The notes: generated from the sequence alone by a model not told the origin. A DNA stretch of 41,590 nucleotides from Actinomycetota bacterium (GCA_028718945.1 JAQUKT010000006.1:1-41590); one strand, 5' to 3'. Positions 15,883 to 23,366 are shown, counted from the stretch's first letter. Program-made: numbers and translations.

Positions 15883-17130
15883 ATGATTGATTTTGAGCTT
15901 TCTCCAAAAATGAGAGCAACCCAGAAGATGCTGAGAATTTTCGCCGAGAATGCTATGCGCCCTGTCGCCAGGCAATATGACGAGCAGGAGCATGAAAAAC
16001 CCTTGGAACTCATCAAGATGGTGCATGGTTTCATGAAGGGTGGCATCGGCGGACCTGCTCCGGCAGGAGATAAAAAGGAAGAAGGCGACAAGAAAAAAAA
16101 GAAGTCTGAGGTAAACTTCGCAACCGCGGTAACGGTTGAGGAAATTTTCTGGGGCGATGCAGGTGTTGCGCTTGCTTTCCCTGGTGAGGGTCTTGGGGGG
16201 GCTGCAATTCACGCAACCGGAACCCCAGAACAAAAAGAGCGTTTCCTCTCTCGCTTCAAGGGAGATGAGCCAGTATGGGGAGCAATGGCAATAACTGAAC
16301 CAGAGGCTGGAAGTGATAGCGCAAATATAAAGACAACCGCGGTTCGGGACGGCGATGAATGGATCCTAAACGGTGAGAAGATTTTCGTGACCTCCGGTAA
16401 GAGCGCGCTCGAGGACTCGAAGGGATTGGTGGTTGTTTGGGCAACAGTTGACCCGAAAGCAGGTCGCGCTGGCATCAAGCCCTTCGTTGTCGAACACGGA
16501 ACCCCGGGTATGCAAATAACAAAAGTTGAGGATAAGTTGGGGATTCGCTGCTCGGATACCGTTTCAATCTCCTTTATGGACTGCAGGATCCCGGCCGACA
16601 ACATCCTTGGAAGCCCAGAAATCACCGACCTCAGCAAAAAAACAACCTCTGGTTTCAAAGGGGTAATGAAGACTTTCGACGCCACCAGACCCATGGTTTC
16701 GGCAATGGCAATTGGCGTCGGCAGAGCCGCACTCGACTTCTTGAAAGAAACGCTCGCAAAGGAAGGGCTCGAGGTCCGTTATGAAATATCCCCGAACCGC
16801 ATGACCTCAATCGAGCGTGATATCGCAGAGTTGGAAGCCAACCTGAAGGCTGCAAGACTGCTCACATGGAGAGCAGTATGGATGCTTGATAATGGCGAAC
16901 GAAACAGCCTTGAGGCATCGATGGCGAAAGCAAAGGCCGGACTTGTGGTAACACAAGTGACTCAGAAGTGCGTCGAGCTCTTGGGGCCACTCGGCTACTC
17001 ACGAAAATTGCTCCTCGAGAAGTGGATGAGGGACGCAAAGATAAACGACATATTCGAAGGAACCGGTCAGATTCAAATGCTCATTACCGCAAGAAACGTG
17101 CTTGGTTTCGGAAGAGACAAGTTGAAATAA
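15883..17130 (+). CDS. Acyl-CoA dehydrogenase
   Basis: A 415-residue FAD enzyme with both family signatures: AITEPEAGSDSANIK and the C-terminal catalytic glutamate in NDIFEGTGQIQ. Removes two hydrogens from acyl-CoA and passes electrons to electron-transfer flavoprotein, whose genes are not in the window. An unusual Gly/Pro/Lys-rich insertion lies at about residues 50-70 (GGIGGPAPAGDKKEEGDKKK and following lysines) inside the N-terminal domain. Third gene of the acyl-CoA operon. Confidence 0.93.
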   Translation: MIDFELSPKMRATQKMLRIFAENAMRPVARQYDEQEHEKPLELIKMVHGFMKGGIGGPAPAGDKKEEGDKKKKKSEVNFATAVTVEEIFWGDAGVALAFPGEGLGGAAIHATGTPEQKERFLSRFKGDEPVWGAMAITEPEAGSDSANIKTTAVRDGDEWILNGEKIFVTSGKSALEDSKGLVVVWATVDPKAGRAGIKPFVVEHGTPGMQITKVEDKLGIRCSDTVSISFMDCRIPADNILGSPEITDLSKKTTSGFKGVMKTFDATRPMVSAMAIGVGRAALDFLKETLAKEGLEVRYEISPNRMTSIERDIAELEANLKAARLLTWRAVWMLDNGERNSLEASMAKAKAGLVVTQVTQKCVELLGPLGYSRKLLLEKWMRDAKINDIFEGTGQIQMLITARNVLGFGRDKLK

Positions 17131-17325
17131 CAGTAGCACCGGCATCCTTGCATAGAAATATTGCAATATCGAGTCTATTCACATGAAGGTTCCATAAAGA
17201 TGGACCTATAATAACCGAAAATCTAAAACGATTAACGGGTTGTTTCACGAAACTCCCGCATTCGGTTACAAGTCCTTCCGCGTGACTGACTCGGGATTTA
17301 ATAAATTGCCTCAAGATTTGCTTTG

Positions 17326-17760
17326 TTATTTGAAAATACCTGGCGGAGCATCCGGAAGTTCTTCAGAGGTGATATCAGCCCCGGTTTTCACAATTTCCCA
17401 CTCCCCGTCCATTGCTTTCAGGAAAACGTCGAATCCCACCGCTTCCTCTGCTGGAACGCCTGTCTCCTGAACAGAAACCCTTGCCCATCCACCAATAACA
17501 ACTTTTTTGACTGCACTGAACTTGGAACCGGGGTTAGCGTCTTCAGCGTACCTCAACGCTGCCCTGATAGCCTTTGCCTCCGCTGGAACCCTTCCCCCAC
17601 CTCCAACACCGGAACTCGAGGGAGGCTGCGGCGTTACTTTCCCCGCACCACAACCAGAAAGGCACAAAGTGACGAAAAGCGAAACAAAAACAACTAAAAG
17701 CCCGTTTGCGTTTATTCTGTCTCTCATCTTTGATACAGAATCAAAAAATCTCATGACCAA
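17326..17760 (-). CDS. Putative lipoprotein
   Basis: A 144-residue protein with a hydrophobic signal (LLVVFVSLFVTLCLSGC) ending in a lipobox LSGC, so it should be lipid-modified and exported. The first few residues before INANGLL may be untranslated. A Pro/Ser/Gly-rich linker (PQPPSSSGVGGGGRVP) leads to a small domain with KKVVIGGWARVSVQETG...GFDVFLKAMDGEWEIVKTG, reminiscent of NTF2-like or PepSY-type folds, but I cannot assign a family. Confidence 0.65.
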   Translation of the reverse strand: MVMRFFDSVSKMRDRINANGLLVVFVSLFVTLCLSGCGAGKVTPQPPSSSGVGGGGRVPAEAKAIRAALRYAEDANPGSKFSAVKKVVIGGWARVSVQETGVPAEEAVGFDVFLKAMDGEWEIVKTGADITSEELPDAPPGIFK

Positions 17761-17941
17761 ATATTAAACCCCAAAAAAACAGTTATACCTTTCCAATATT
17801 AACAGCTATGCCAGCTTCAGTTAAGCTCACAGCCAGTGGAGCAGGCATCTCTATCTGTTTCCTCTCAACATTAACAGAATGGCAAGCCTCTCCCAAGTCC
17901 TAAGATTCAGGAAAAGGAGGGAGGTAATCATCAGCGAACAA

Positions 17942-18763
17942 TCAAGCGCTACCTTTGGCGACAGATTCTGAGACGATTCCCTTCCATTTATTTTGAAGGT
18001 TCTCACCCATGAGTAAAGGCATCGCAGCATTGCTCCCTTCAACCTTCCCGAGAACTGCCCATGGTGAGCCTTCTACAATCTTTCTTCCAGCAATAAGAAC
18101 AATCAGCGCGTCATATACGTCGCAGAGAAGATTGAGTTTATTGTGTGTAAACGCCATTTTTGGTTGAAGAGAATTCTCCTCTTCTATCTCGGCGAACCTC
18201 CCAATTGTACCAAGAACATTTTTCATTGCGTTTACTCGCTCATGCTTTCCGCCCTTTTTGTACGCAGGTGGAAATTCTTTCCTCCATAACCGTTCATCAA
18301 TCAGTCCCGTCAAAGCACCGCTCAGGCAAGCTGGATGGTCGCGCGTAATCCAGAGGAACCGAAGCACCGCAAAGGGATAGGATTCAATAACTCTTGCCGA
18401 AGGGCAACTTTCTTCTATCTTCTTTGGGAGCATAAGACCACGCGTGCCTGCCATGAATGAAGGAAGGAGCGGTACGCCAAAACTCATAAGGGCTCTGTCA
18501 ACGCCCCTGAAAGGATTCTGCGAAGAAAGACTCTCTGATTCATAAATGGGAATATCAAGCATGATGAGAACCCTGCCTTCAAACGAGCACGCAAAATCTT
18601 CTATTTCTGCAGAAGGCCACGACCATTGAAAAACATACTCTCCCCTCGTCCACCAAGCTGCCGCTGTTCTTTCAGGGTTTGAAGGCGGCCAACCGAGGTC
18701 GAAACTCAACACAGTATTGAAATTCGAAAAGTCCACGTTACCAGAAACGCTTGTCCCGCTCAT
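17942..18763 (-). CDS. DUF429 family protein (predicted RNase H-like)
   Basis: A 273-residue protein resembling DUF429: an early Asp in VLSFDLGWP, IMLDIPIYE, RGVDRALMSFGVPLLPS, ARVIESYPFAVLRFL and, near the end, DVYDALIVLIAGRKI. The family is predicted to adopt an RNase H-like fold with acidic catalytic residues; its biological role is not established. No partner gene is evident. Confidence 0.65.
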   Translation of the reverse strand: MSGTSVSGNVDFSNFNTVLSFDLGWPPSNPERTAAAWWTRGEYVFQWSWPSAEIEDFACSFEGRVLIMLDIPIYESESLSSQNPFRGVDRALMSFGVPLLPSFMAGTRGLMLPKKIEESCPSARVIESYPFAVLRFLWITRDHPACLSGALTGLIDERLWRKEFPPAYKKGGKHERVNAMKNVLGTIGRFAEIEEENSLQPKMAFTHNKLNLLCDVYDALIVLIAGRKIVEGSPWAVLGKVEGSNAAMPLLMGENLQNKWKGIVSESVAKGSA

Positions 18764-18859
18764 CGCAATCGAAACCTTTTACCTAAACCTCTTTTTGTTT
18801 ACCATGCTACCCAAAGTAAGGAGTTCAACAACGGTCGCATCTTGACAAGAACCAGTAAA

Positions 18860-18934
18860 TTAGAACAAGAGACCCGAGGGATAAGCGACATAGCCATCTG
18901 AATGCTTCTCTACGATAATCTCAACCTGCCTCAT
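18860..18934 (-). pseudogene. Truncated HicB-like antitoxin fragment
   Basis: The 24-codon frame from ATG at 18934 reads MRQVEIIVEKHSDGYVAYPS and matches the start of HicB-family antitoxins (IxxDEDGYVAYPPGLKG), then stops where a conserved glycine strand should continue. No HicA is nearby. I read it as the remains of a lost toxin-antitoxin module beside the tmRNA repeat region. Confidence 0.5.
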
Positions 18935-19103
18935 ATAGACATCCCCTTCATTGTTCATGTTCTTATTCTCCAGCAATGTCAGACGAGCCTCACTTTCAGA
19001 ATTGAACGAAGAAAATAGACCTTTCAGTACATGTTCCACTATGCAGTAGCACCAGTTCCTCTCGACAATGCATAGCGGCAACGCCCGTTTATAGGAAGGC
19101 ACC

Positions 19104-19195
19104 CACGAATACTTATAAGCCCCCTGGGGTTCGAATCCCGCCGGGGTTTTATACTTGCGCTACTCGTATGGTGGAGGCGGCGGGAGTCGAACCCG
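19104..19195. repeat. 92-bp perfect direct repeat, outer copy (carries a tmRNA 3'-end fragment)
   Basis: Identical over 92 bases to 19286-19377. The last 27 bases (19169-19195) duplicate the 3' end of tmRNA including CCA; homology stops within the T-arm. The remainder duplicates the 3' flank of tmRNA and includes an inverted T-arm-like motif, GGGGTTCGAATCCC on the plus strand. Confidence 0.95.
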
Positions 19196-19285
19196 TCGCT
19201 TCGCTTCCCCTATGGGGACCTCCGGTCCCCCTGAGGGCGCTTCGCTGTCACCCCCCTGATTTGAACGCGGGGGAATCCTTCCCCA
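19196..19285. repeat. Structured middle segment of the tmRNA-linked tandem unit
   Basis: A 90-base spacer between the two 92-bp repeats. On the plus strand it contains CCCCTATGGGG, the hairpin GGGGACC-tcc-GGTCCCC, the core CTGAGGGCGCTTCGCTGTCA, a T-loop-like stretch and the hairpin GGGGAA-tcc-TTCCCC. The same elements, with changed stem sequences, occur at 41421-41533. Confidence 0.8.
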
Positions 19286-19377
19286 CACGAATACTTATAA
19301 GCCCCCTGGGGTTCGAATCCCGCCGGGGTTTTATACTTGCGCTACTCGTATGGTGGAGGCGGCGGGAGTCGAACCCG
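19286..19377. repeat. 92-bp perfect direct repeat, inner copy (overlaps the tmRNA 3' end)
   Basis: Second copy of the repeat at 19104. Its last 27 bases are the genuine 3' end of tmRNA. Period between copies is 182 bases. Confidence 0.95.
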
Positions 19378-19699
19378 CGTCCAGAGAAGTTTCCACACCG
19401 GCATCTACGGGCATATCTCGTGATTCCCTCTCACTGCATTGCGGCTCACGGGAAGCCTCCTGCAGCCAGCTCCGTCTTAATTTATTTGCTCGCGCGCGCC
19501 TCGGAGCACTGCGCACTCGAGTTAGCCTGCTTCCATCGCTCTCCCGGCGCCGCAGGCATCACCGGGGAGCGGCTGCCATATTAAGCAGCAAGCGCCATTT
19601 CAGAATCGGCGTTTGGTTTTCTACCAGCATTTTAACGAGATACTGGAGCTCGACCCGCACCGGAGTTTCGTTCATCCCTGTCGAAACCAGATCGCCCCC
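19351..19699 (-). ncRNA. ssrA: Transfer-messenger RNA (tmRNA)
   Basis: A 349-base RNA whose ends form a tRNA-like domain: 5' GGGGGCG pairs with 3' CGCCTCC (one G-U), followed by discriminator A and encoded CCA; T-arm CGGGTTCGACTCCCG. The 5' part has the conserved GGTTTCGACAGGG. The tag frame appears to be AGRKPNADSEMALAA followed by TAA TAT; the C-terminal ALAA is the classic degradation signal. Pseudoknot-like GC stems (CTCCCCGG...CCGGGAG) follow the tag. It rescues ribosomes stalled on truncated mRNAs, together with SmpB encoded 30 bases upstream. Its 3' end is partly duplicated downstream. Confidence 0.95.
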
Positions 19700-19707
19700 T
19701 CATATAA

Positions 19708-19713
19708 AGTATA
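19708..19713 (-). promoter_or_regulatory. Candidate -10 box of tmRNA
   Basis: TATACT on the minus strand ends eight bases before the tmRNA 5' end, the right distance for direct initiation. A convincing -35 is not seen 17 bases upstream, so transcription might also come from the smpB promoter. Confidence 0.35.
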
Positions 19714-19729
19714 CGACATCAGAGAAATT

Positions 19730-20197
19730 TTATTGACGCCTCCTCGAAAGTGCACGTTCAATCTGTCTCTCCGCCTCACGTTTGGCAATTTCCCTTCTCT
19801 TGTCATATTTACGTCTTCCCCGAGCCAACCCGAGCTCGACTTTTGCTTTTCCGTTTCTTATGTAAACCCTCAAAGGGATAAGCGTATAGCCCTTTTCATT
19901 CAATTTGCCGAAGATTCTCTCAATCTCCTTCTTGTGAAGAAGCAACTTCCTTGGTCTTTTTTCATCATGCCCGAATCTTCCCGCTTTTTCATATTGTGCA
20001 ATATGGCTGTTGAAAAGAAATAATTCCCCTCCTTCAATCGCGGCATAAGCATCCCGCAAGCTTATGCGACCCTCCCTGATTGATTTTATCTCGCTCCCGG
20101 TAAGGGCGATTCCCGCCTCCAAGCGTTCTTCAATCTCATAGTCATGGAAGGCTTTTTTGTTCGTAGCCTTTATCCGAATTTCTCCATCTCTTTCCAT
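19730..20197 (-). CDS. smpB: SsrA-binding protein SmpB
   Basis: A 155-residue OB-fold protein that binds tmRNA and guides it into stalled ribosomes. Diagnostic blocks: NKKAFHDYEIEERLEAGIAL, TGSEIKSIREGRISLRDAYA, LFNSHIAQYEKAGRF, RKLLLHKKEIERIFGKL, GYTLIPLRVYIRNGKAKVEL and the basic tail GRRKYDKRREIAKREAER, which forms a helix in the mRNA channel. Directly upstream of ssrA on the same strand. Confidence 0.97.
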   Translation of the reverse strand: MERDGEIRIKATNKKAFHDYEIEERLEAGIALTGSEIKSIREGRISLRDAYAAIEGGELFLFNSHIAQYEKAGRFGHDEKRPRKLLLHKKEIERIFGKLNEKGYTLIPLRVYIRNGKAKVELGLARGRRKYDKRREIAKREAERQIERALSRRRQ

Positions 20198-20631
20198 ATC
20201 CTGAGTTTAGCATTACCGTTCCAACCAGTATATGTCCAGATACAAGGCATAGATGGTGAATGCCTTTTTACGTAGCACAATAAAAAAGGCTAAGGGGCAC
20301 TAACGCGCAGTAGGAACAAGCTCCAAGAGGTAACGCTAAGGTCGAAAATCGCACGGACCAAGCCGCCTGACCCCATGAAGGCGCATGGATCATGGCGGAT
20401 ACAAACAGGGAACTCCGCATCTTCCTTGGTGTTCCGTTCCATAGATGCGGTGTCGTACCGAGAGCGTCAAGGCGCCGCTCCCGCAAGGCGCGCTACCGAC
20501 GCGTACTTCTGTTGTACTCGGAGGGAGCGGAACGCTCTTTTGTGGATGGATCGGGGATCGAATGCAACTGTATTTATGGGATGGAGCACTTAACACGCAG
20601 GAGGCTTTTTACACTCGAGAGTGTTGACTGC
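20198..20631. other. Gene-poor region holding a hairpin and MITE-like copy 1
   Basis: No convincing gene. GCCTTTTT at 20262 pairs with AAAAAGGC ending at 20290, a possible bidirectional terminator, and a MITE-like repeat lies at 20424-20592. GGGGCACTAACGCGCAG near 20294 resembles the right flank of that repeat (GGAGCACTTAACACGCAG) and may be a degenerate end. Confidence 0.45.
20424..20592. mobile_element. MITE-like repeat, copy 1
   Basis: About 169 bases, aligning over its whole length with 22517-22687 at roughly 85-90% identity by eye. Ends are inverted repeats (left GTTCCGTTCCATAGATGCGG; right end reversed reads CATCCCATAAATACAG), and an inner AGAGCGT...ACGCTCT pair extends the fold. No open frame of its own. 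Ends 40 bases from the stop of the PIN toxin gene. Confidence 0.7.
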
Positions 20632-21039
20632 CTACTCCTCTTTCTTAATGAGATATGTCAAATATCTTGGCTTCCGAATTGGTATGTTCCGATAAGACTT
20701 CGGCTTGAGCAGGTGTTTGTCTCCCGATATGATGAGGTTTGCTTTGCCTTCTATCGCACATTCCAATACTCTATTGTCTGCCTCGTCAGGAACTACTGAT
20801 ATCCTCTCCTTTGGGTTTTGAAGCTCAGCCAGCCGGCACGTGGCTCTCTCAAACTGTGCGATTCTGTGTTCTGGCCAAAAGAACTTGTCTCTCAGCTTTC
20901 CAGCGGTCTCATTGATGATCTCGTCTGAAGCAATCAACACAACCTGACGTTCCAAAGCGAGTTCAAGGATTTGTCTGGTTGGCCCATCAAAAAGAATCGC
21001 GGATATGTAGACATTCGAGTCGAAGACGACCCTTAGCAC
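20632..21039 (-). CDS. PIN-domain toxin (COG1569 family)
   Basis: A 135-residue PIN nuclease, the likely toxin of a type II pair. Acidic catalytic residues are visible: Asp7 in VFDSNVYIS, Glu40/Glu44 in SDEIINE, Asp85 and Asp88 in VPDEADNRVLECA, and Asp107 in IISGDKHLL. Such proteins cleave RNA. The gene starts two bases after the stop of the ribbon-helix-helix gene, as in antitoxin-toxin operons. Confidence 0.88.
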   Translation of the reverse strand: MLRVVFDSNVYISAILFDGPTRQILELALERQVVLIASDEIINETAGKLRDKFFWPEHRIAQFERATCRLAELQNPKERISVVPDEADNRVLECAIEGKANLIISGDKHLLKPKSYRNIPIRKPRYLTYLIKKEE

Positions 21040-21041
21040 TA

Positions 21042-21284
21042 TCAGGCACCGCCAAGAATCTCGAACAGCTCATCCTCGCTCTTGATCTTGAAACGCCTGA
21101 CTGTCGCTTCCCCAAAAGAGAATAGTTCTCGCCAGTCGGAATCAGCCTGGTATCGTTCGTAAACATCTACCATCTCTCGGAGCAGTTCGCTCCTGGAGCG
21201 GTTCTCGCTCTTTGCAATGCTATCAATCCTCCTCGCAGTGCCCGGCGGCATCGAGAAAGACACAACCTTTGAAACTCTACTCAT
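21042..21284 (-). CDS. Ribbon-helix-helix antitoxin
   Basis: An 80-residue protein with the RHH pattern: N-terminal DNA-contacting strand KVVSFSMPP, helix GTARRIDSIAKSEN, turn, helix SRSELLREMVDVYERY. The C-terminal 30 residues would wrap the PIN toxin. Start ATG follows AAAAGGAGC. It probably represses its own promoter through the inverted repeat at 21302-21320. Confidence 0.88.
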   Translation of the reverse strand: MSRVSKVVSFSMPPGTARRIDSIAKSENRSRSELLREMVDVYERYQADSDWRELFSFGEATVRRFKIKSEDELFEILGGA

Positions 21285-21301
21285 ACCAAAAGCTCCTTTT
21301 A

Positions 21302-21353
21302 GTTAATACATTTTATTAACATAATTTTTTACCCGAATCCGTTTACTTGTCAA
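21302..21353 (-). promoter_or_regulatory. Toxin-antitoxin promoter and operator
   Basis: On the minus strand TTGACA (21353-21348) precedes an A/T-rich -10 (TAAAAA, 16-base spacer). A perfect inverted repeat GTTAATA-N5-TATTAAC lies at 21302-21320, between the -10 region and the ribosome site. This is the expected location of an autorepressor operator for the RHH antitoxin. Confidence 0.5.
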
Positions 21354-21427
21354 TTGACTACTTTCATTTGGTGAACTCTGGGATAAAATTAATAAAGAGT
21401 GATTTTCTTTAATGAGGTGCTATTTCT

Positions 21428-22486
21428 GTGAACGTAAAGGACTTCTCATATAAATCGTGTTATGTGCACTCATCAAGACCAGCGATGAGAAATTGCGCGC
21501 AATGCGGTAAGCCAATCTGCAAGGAATGCTCCTCGCGGTTAGAAGACTCCTTTTACTGCAAAGCATGCTTTGCGGAAATCCAGAAGCTCACCGAGAAAGA
21601 AGAGGAAGCCCGAAAAGAGGAAACCCTTCTTATCCCTCCTGCTCCTGAACCAAGACTTCCAGTTCAGGACGTCACCGTGCATGCCAACGGAATGGTCGAG
21701 ATTCGCGAGGAAAAGAGGCCAGAACATCCTTTAGCGTCAAAAGAAATCAGCGTGACTGATACTTCCGAAAAAAAAGAGAACCAAGAATCAAAAGGTAAGG
21801 AAAGCGGTGAAGAAGCACTCCCAGTGGAAATCATAAGGGAAGCAGAAGAATTCGAAGCAGCAGTAGAAGAGGCAATAAAGAAAGAGGTTAAACCAGAAGA
21901 AAAAATTGCTTCAGAAAAAAAAGAGCGCGTCTCGGGAAGAAAAACCAGGTCGGCAAAGAAGAAAAAGGATACTTCGGTTGAAGCCATCCCTGAGAAAAAA
22001 CAAAAAAAAGCAACTATTTCCAAACTCATCAAGTCAATTGCGAATAATCAGACGTTTACCGCCTCGATCCTTGGATTTATGGCTGGCGTAGTAGTCTTTG
22101 CCTTCTGGCTCCTGTTCCCACTTCTCGACAAGCGCTGGAGCCACGTCTCCATTATCACAGCGGGAATTGTGATTCCATGGATTATCCACTCACTATCAAC
22201 AAAAAAAGATGAATCCGGTAATAAAGTCGAAAAGCCTTCGCCCATCAAGTGCGCACTAATTTCGCTCCCAATCACAGCGATTCTTTCTGGATTTGCCGAA
22301 TACATTGCCTTCAGAATCGCAATCAGAAACACTATCTACGGATGGGTGGACTACAAGGCGGATTTTCTTAAAGGTCCTGATTGGATTCTCATAGCGTGCG
22401 GTCTTCTCCTCTCCATCTCAGTTCCTTTCCTGCTTTCAAACCTAAGAACAGGCTCCGTCAACCAGAAAAAATCCGTAAATCAGTAA
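21428..22486 (+). CDS. B-box-type zinc finger membrane protein
   Basis: A 352-residue protein starting at GTG. The N-terminus has a bacterial B-box-like zinc finger: CYVHSSRPAMRNCAQCGKPI followed by CKECSSRLEDSFYCKAC, with regularly spaced Cys/His pairs. A long highly charged Glu/Lys-rich segment follows (about residues 55-200), then four hydrophobic segments (GFMAGVVVFAFWLLFPLL, IITAGIVIPWIIHSL, CALISLPITAILSGFAEYIAF, WILIACGLLLSISVPFLL). Similar zinc finger plus membrane proteins are common in bacteria, but their function is unknown; often they act near proteolysis or membrane quality control. Flanked by the two MITE-like copies and the toxin-antitoxin pair. Confidence 0.75.
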   Translation: MNVKDFSYKSCYVHSSRPAMRNCAQCGKPICKECSSRLEDSFYCKACFAEIQKLTEKEEEARKEETLLIPPAPEPRLPVQDVTVHANGMVEIREEKRPEHPLASKEISVTDTSEKKENQESKGKESGEEALPVEIIREAEEFEAAVEEAIKKEVKPEEKIASEKKERVSGRKTRSAKKKKDTSVEAIPEKKQKKATISKLIKSIANNQTFTASILGFMAGVVVFAFWLLFPLLDKRWSHVSIITAGIVIPWIIHSLSTKKDESGNKVEKPSPIKCALISLPITAILSGFAEYIAFRIAIRNTIYGWVDYKADFLKGPDWILIACGLLLSISVPFLLSNLRTGSVNQKKSVNQ

Positions 22487-22516
22487 TCCCCTGAAAAAAC
22501 TAAGAAAATTGAGCGA

Positions 22517-22687
22517 ACTTGGTGTTCCGTTCCGTAAATACGGTGTCGTACCGAGAGCGTCGAGGCGCCGCTAACGCAAGGCGCGCGACCGACGCGTACT
22601 TCTGTTGTGCTTGGAGGGAGCGGAACGCTCTTTTGTGGATGAATCAGCGATAGAATGCAACCGTATTTATGGAACGGGGCACTTAGT
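22517..22687. mobile_element. MITE-like repeat, copy 2
   Basis: 171 bases, second copy of the repeat at 20424. Termini ACTTGGTGTTCCGTTCCGTA and, reversed, ACTAAGTGCCCCGTTCCATA, both continuing AATACGGT, form 28-base inverted repeats with five mismatches. The inner AGAGCGT/ACGCTCT and GGCGCCGC/GCAAGGCGCGC regions strengthen the fold. Its right end supplies the TAA stop codon of the PHP gene. Confidence 0.72.
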
Positions 22688-23366
22688 GAAAGGAAAGGTC
22701 TTTTCTTACTATTCTCAACCTCAGATACGCGGAATAGAACGGGCAATACATCTTTCCGCGTATAGTACCCTCTCGAAGGTTCTCAACAAGTTCAGCCGGC
22801 CCATTGAATTCATCGAGCTCGACATACGCGGCGCCAAGATGTACCGGCTCATGGGCGTCGCTTCCAGCAGCCCTGACAAACGGGTAACGCCTCAAGAATC
22901 GTGAGGCAAGAATATTGGCAAATGGAAATCTGGGTTTTCCATTGAAGGCTTCGATTATGTCAATGAGCCCGTCCCCCGCGAACATCTCAAGGTCTCTTGC
23001 TCTGAGCCTTTTCAGTTTGAGAAGGTCAAACGGGTGAGGAACATAAACAAGCCCGCCCTGCTCTTTTATCATACGCATTGTCTCAAGAGGACTTCTCTTC
23101 CGCGGAACTTTTTCCTTGAGGAAGAGACCGCATATCTCCCCACCTGTGGTCCTTATTTCCTCCCCCTTTAGTATTTCGGGAGCCCATTCCCCCTTTCCCC
23201 GCAACTCATCCGCTCTCTCGAAGAATTCCTCCGCCCCGCAAAACTCGTCGTGGTCCATTATCGCTACAGCGTCAATCCCTTTCTCGCGGCAGGCATCAAC
23301 AAGCGACTCGAAGGTAATCACTGAATCAGGCGAATAATTGGTGTGAACATGAAAGTCAAGTTTCAC
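22683..23366 (-). CDS. PHP-domain phosphoesterase
   Basis: A metal-dependent phosphoesterase of the polymerase-and-histidinol-phosphatase fold. Metal ligands: LDFHVHTNYSPDS at the start, IMDHDEF, KGEEIRT, VYVPHPFD and GSDAHEP. GTG at 23366 is the likely start (227 residues) because the PHP fold begins immediately after it; a longer frame reaches 23480 but overlaps purQ. Substrate unknown (nucleotides or oligoribonucleotides in characterised relatives). The last codons and the stop lie inside the MITE-like repeat, so its C-terminus (DLSFH) may have been altered by the insertion. Confidence 0.85.
   Translation of the reverse strand: MKLDFHVHTNYSPDSVITFESLVDACREKGIDAVAIMDHDEFCGAEEFFERADELRGKGEWAPEILKGEEIRTTGGEICGLFLKEKVPRKRSPLETMRMIKEQGGLVYVPHPFDLLKLKRLRARDLEMFAGDGLIDIIEAFNGKPRFPFANILASRFLRRYPFVRAAGSDAHEPVHLGAAYVELDEFNGPAELVENLREGTIRGKMYCPFYSAYLRLRIVRKDLSFH

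Noticed and set aside
19104-19377. CRISPR array
   Set aside because: Only two repeat copies with one structured spacer that is itself conserved elsewhere; no cas genes in the window.
19104-19377. Ordinary attL/attR pair of an integrated element
   Set aside because: Only 90 bases separate the repeats, there is no integrase, and the spacer has a homologue at a different tRNA locus. A scar of a lost element remains possible.
19168-19736. Plus-strand open frames reading the tmRNA region (for example translations containing AGVEPV or AGVEPASRE)
   Set aside because: These are reverse reads of tRNA-like 3' ends, a well-known false protein signature.
21353-21400. Sigma-70 promoter for the B-box gene from TTGACT at 21354
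   Set aside because: The nearest -10-like TAAAAT is too far downstream for a normal spacer.
22517-22687. Integron attC site
   Set aside because: The terminal motifs do not match the RYYYAAC/GTTRRRY pattern and no integrase is present.
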